Source: Alphaproteobacteria bacterium (GTDB taxonomy: Bacteria; Pseudomonadota; Alphaproteobacteria; Rickettsiales; Midichloriaceae). From it: 43,491 nt of DNA. The stretch is from contig JABDBN010000008.1 in assembly GCA_013288625.1 (NCBI GenBank), positions 1 to 43,491 on the forward strand, given 5' to 3'. The notes beneath the pieces were generated by a model. That model searched no databases. It was not told the DNA's origin and worked only from the letters and a program-made list of their open reading frames with translations. This document shows, in pieces, positions 42,088 through 43,491 of this stretch (its first letter is position 1; each line of letters begins with the position of its first letter). A program made the translations under genes and the position numbers.

Positions 42088-43077
42088 CTAGGCGTATCTG
42101 CTTTGCCTTTTGGTGGATGAGGAGACCTTTTCTTCTTTAAATCCATGTTGTTCACTCACAATATAAATTGGTCGATTTTTTGTTTCTTTATAAATACGCG
42201 CTATATATTCACCTATAATACCTAAACTCACTAATTGGATTCCGCCAATAAAAAGGATACTCACCATGATAGATGCGTATCCAGGCACACTGACACCAAA
42301 AACCATTGTCCTTAATACCAAAAGTATTGCATAAAAGAAAGCAAATAATGAGAACACTGCACCTATATAAAGCCAAATTTTTAAAGGCTTAGTACTGAAG
42401 GAAAAAATGCCGTCCAACCCTAATTTAAAAAGATGGTAGTATTTAAGCTTGCTCACGCCACTTTTGCGATTTGGTCTGTCGTACTCAATGACAGCTTTGC
42501 GAAAACCAACCCAGGCAAAAATCCCTTTCATATAGCGGGTTTTTTCTGGCATCTGCCTTATTGCCTCCACTACTTTTTTATCCATAAGCCGAAAATCCCC
42601 AACATCTGCGGGGATTGTTCGGTTGCTTATCCAGAAGAGCAGCTTGTGATACAGGCTGCTAAAAAGATTTTTCATGACACTATCATTACGGGTTCTTCGA
42701 TGTGCCAGCACAACATCAAACCCTTCCTGCCATTTAGCAATCATTGCGGGAATTAGCTGAGGGGGATCCTGGAAGTCAGCATCGATAGGAATAACCACAT
42801 CTTTGCTAGCCAGATCCAACCCGGCGGTTAAAGCGGCTTCCTTGCCAAAGTTGCGTGAGAATGCCAGCAATTTAATTCGAGCATCGAGTTTCCTTGCGCT
42901 TTTTAGCTCTGCACGGGTTTTATCCGTGCTACCATCATCAATACATATTATTTCAAACTCCGGGGTAATTTTGCTCAGCACTGAAATCAGGCCATTAATA
43001 AAGTTACTGATACCGTCAGCTTCATTATACAAAGGCACAATAACTGAGATACTGATCATAGCTTTCTGTTTCGACAT
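42088..43077 (-). CDS. GT2 glycosyltransferase (DPM1/GtrB/ArnC-like)
   Basis: A membrane-anchored family 2 glycosyltransferase. The N-terminal Rossmann part has VIVPLYNEADGISNFI, IICIDDGSTDKT, SRNFGKEAALTAGLDLA and DADFQDPPQL with its metal-binding Asp-x-Asp. GDFRLMDKKVV and RKSGVSKLKYYHLFKLGLDG are also conserved. Two C-terminal membrane helices (around 230-260 and 268-292) and the GIIGEYIARIYKETKNRPIY tail are typical of enzymes that load a sugar onto undecaprenyl phosphate for use in the periplasm. The sugar and acceptor are unknown. Divergent from nth; its stop nearly abuts coaE. Confidence 0.9.
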   Translation of the reverse strand: MSKQKAMISISVIVPLYNEADGISNFINGLISVLSKITPEFEIICIDDGSTDKTRAELKSARKLDARIKLLAFSRNFGKEAALTAGLDLASKDVVIPIDADFQDPPQLIPAMIAKWQEGFDVVLAHRRTRNDSVMKNLFSSLYHKLLFWISNRTIPADVGDFRLMDKKVVEAIRQMPEKTRYMKGIFAWVGFRKAVIEYDRPNRKSGVSKLKYYHLFKLGLDGIFSFSTKPLKIWLYIGAVFSLFAFFYAILLVLRTMVFGVSVPGYASIMVSILFIGGIQLVSLGIIGEYIARIYKETKNRPIYIVSEQHGFKEEKVSSSTKRQSRYA

Positions 43078-43150
43078 ATTTAGGGTATAAAGTTATCTGT
43101 TATTCTATATAATGTTGTACTTAAGTATACCATCATTATTGGGTTATGGC

Positions 43151-43491
43151 ATGAAAAAAGAAAACATAGATCTTATATTCCAGAGATTTTTTGAGAATAA
43201 ACCCCACCCCCGCATTGAGCTTGATTATTATTCACCCTACACTTTGCTAATCGCTGTGGTATTGTCAGCCCAGTCTACTGACAAAGGAGTCAACCGGGTT
43301 ACACCCACGCTTTTTGAAGCCGCTGATACTCCTGTTGCAATGGTTGCGCTCGGCGAGGATCAACTTAAGCAGTATATCAAGACTATTGGCCTATATAATA
43401 ATAAAGCCAAGAATATTATCGCCATGTCCAAAGCATTGCTTGAGAAATTTGCCGGCGAAGTGCCGGATAACTTAAATGACCTAAAGTCCTT
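43151..43491 (+). CDS. nth: Endonuclease III, 5' part (runs off window)
   Basis: The DNA glycosylase/AP lyase that removes oxidised pyrimidines. The ATG at 43151 starts MKKENIDLIFQRFFE, and the conserved LIAVVLSAQSTDKGVNRVTP segment and IKTIGLYNNKAKNI follow. The frame is open to the window end, giving 113 residues; the catalytic helix-hairpin-helix Lys and the 4Fe-4S cluster cysteines lie outside. Divergent from the glycosyltransferase gene across a 73-bp AT-rich gap that holds a TATAAT (43108-43113) without a good -35. Confidence 0.93.
   Translation, partial: MKKENIDLIFQRFFENKPHPRIELDYYSPYTLLIAVVLSAQSTDKGVNRVTPTLFEAADTPVAMVALGEDQLKQYIKTIGLYNNKAKNIIAMSKALLEKFAGEVPDNLNDLKS

Noticed and set aside
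1..43491. CRISPR array, tRNA or rRNA genes, insertion sequence transposases
   Set aside because: Read through all intergenic gaps on both strands; no regular short repeat-spacer pattern, no cloverleaf with a TTCGA-type T-arm in a gap and no transposase frame was seen.

Overview
The window looks like the chromosome of an alphaproteobacterium, most likely an intracellular or host-associated Rickettsiales-type lineage. The clues are a short prolyl-tRNA synthetase of the alphaproteobacterial form whose N-terminus (MLLSKYFLPVLKE) matches the Rickettsia type, a nuoI gene separated from the rest of complex I, an MlaA/MlaC pair, a PrtD/HlyD type I exporter, HemJ in place of HemG/HemY, short overlapping operons, and several genes with tandem repeats or disordered Pro/Glu-rich products. 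The genus is not certain. Housekeeping genes have visibly higher GC than the accessory ones (by eye, not computed). I saw no rRNA, tRNA, CRISPR array, transposase or phage gene.

Layout. 1-1768: an AT-rich gene for a protein made mostly of 30-residue tandem repeats. 1791-6234: a putative lipoprotein (minus) facing the lepA-murE pair (plus). 6301-10144: three consecutive plus-strand genes for low-complexity proteins (Pro/Ser-rich, polyproline-containing, then a 759-residue acidic protein with a 55-residue tandem duplication); this is the best candidate effector island. 10149-11717: ispF-pgpA-pncC, tightly coupled. 11838-15718: a PEBP-like exported protein, an SSF symporter, mnmA and nuoI, with a ~100-bp palindromic element between mnmA and nuoI. 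15797-19804: mlaA-mlaC and nfeD-SPFH-methyltransferase, all minus. 19885-21486: a Xre/RES toxin-antitoxin pair with a clear operator-promoter, then a VOC protein. 21483-26297: an orphan membrane protein, PBP1A, and ispH with a GST-like gene. 26298-29940: an intergenic region with a repeat element, the type I secretion ABC/HlyD pair, and a second partial copy of the repeat with a terminator. 29942-34473: nagZ-hemJ and proS-tsaD-rlmE. 34533-39522: a four-gene operon of prepilin-like proteins. 39591-43077: an MFS transporter, dnaQ, coaE and a GT2 glycosyltransferase. 43151-end: 5' part of nth on the plus strand.

How the genes work together. MurE, PBP1A, NagZ and the MEP-pathway enzymes IspF and IspH indicate a meso-diaminopimelate peptidoglycan wall and the non-mevalonate isoprenoid route. 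MlaA/MlaC, PgpA and the GT2 enzyme concern envelope lipids. MnmA, TsaD, RlmE, ProS and LepA serve translation. The most interesting system is the prepilin operon. Its four products each have a class III-type leader and a shared ~200-residue head with four conserved cysteines. Three of them carry different C-terminal beta-rich modules: two LamG/ConA-like and one resembling a phage tail-fibre jelly roll. This suggests a pilus or pseudopilus tip that displays a set of binding modules.
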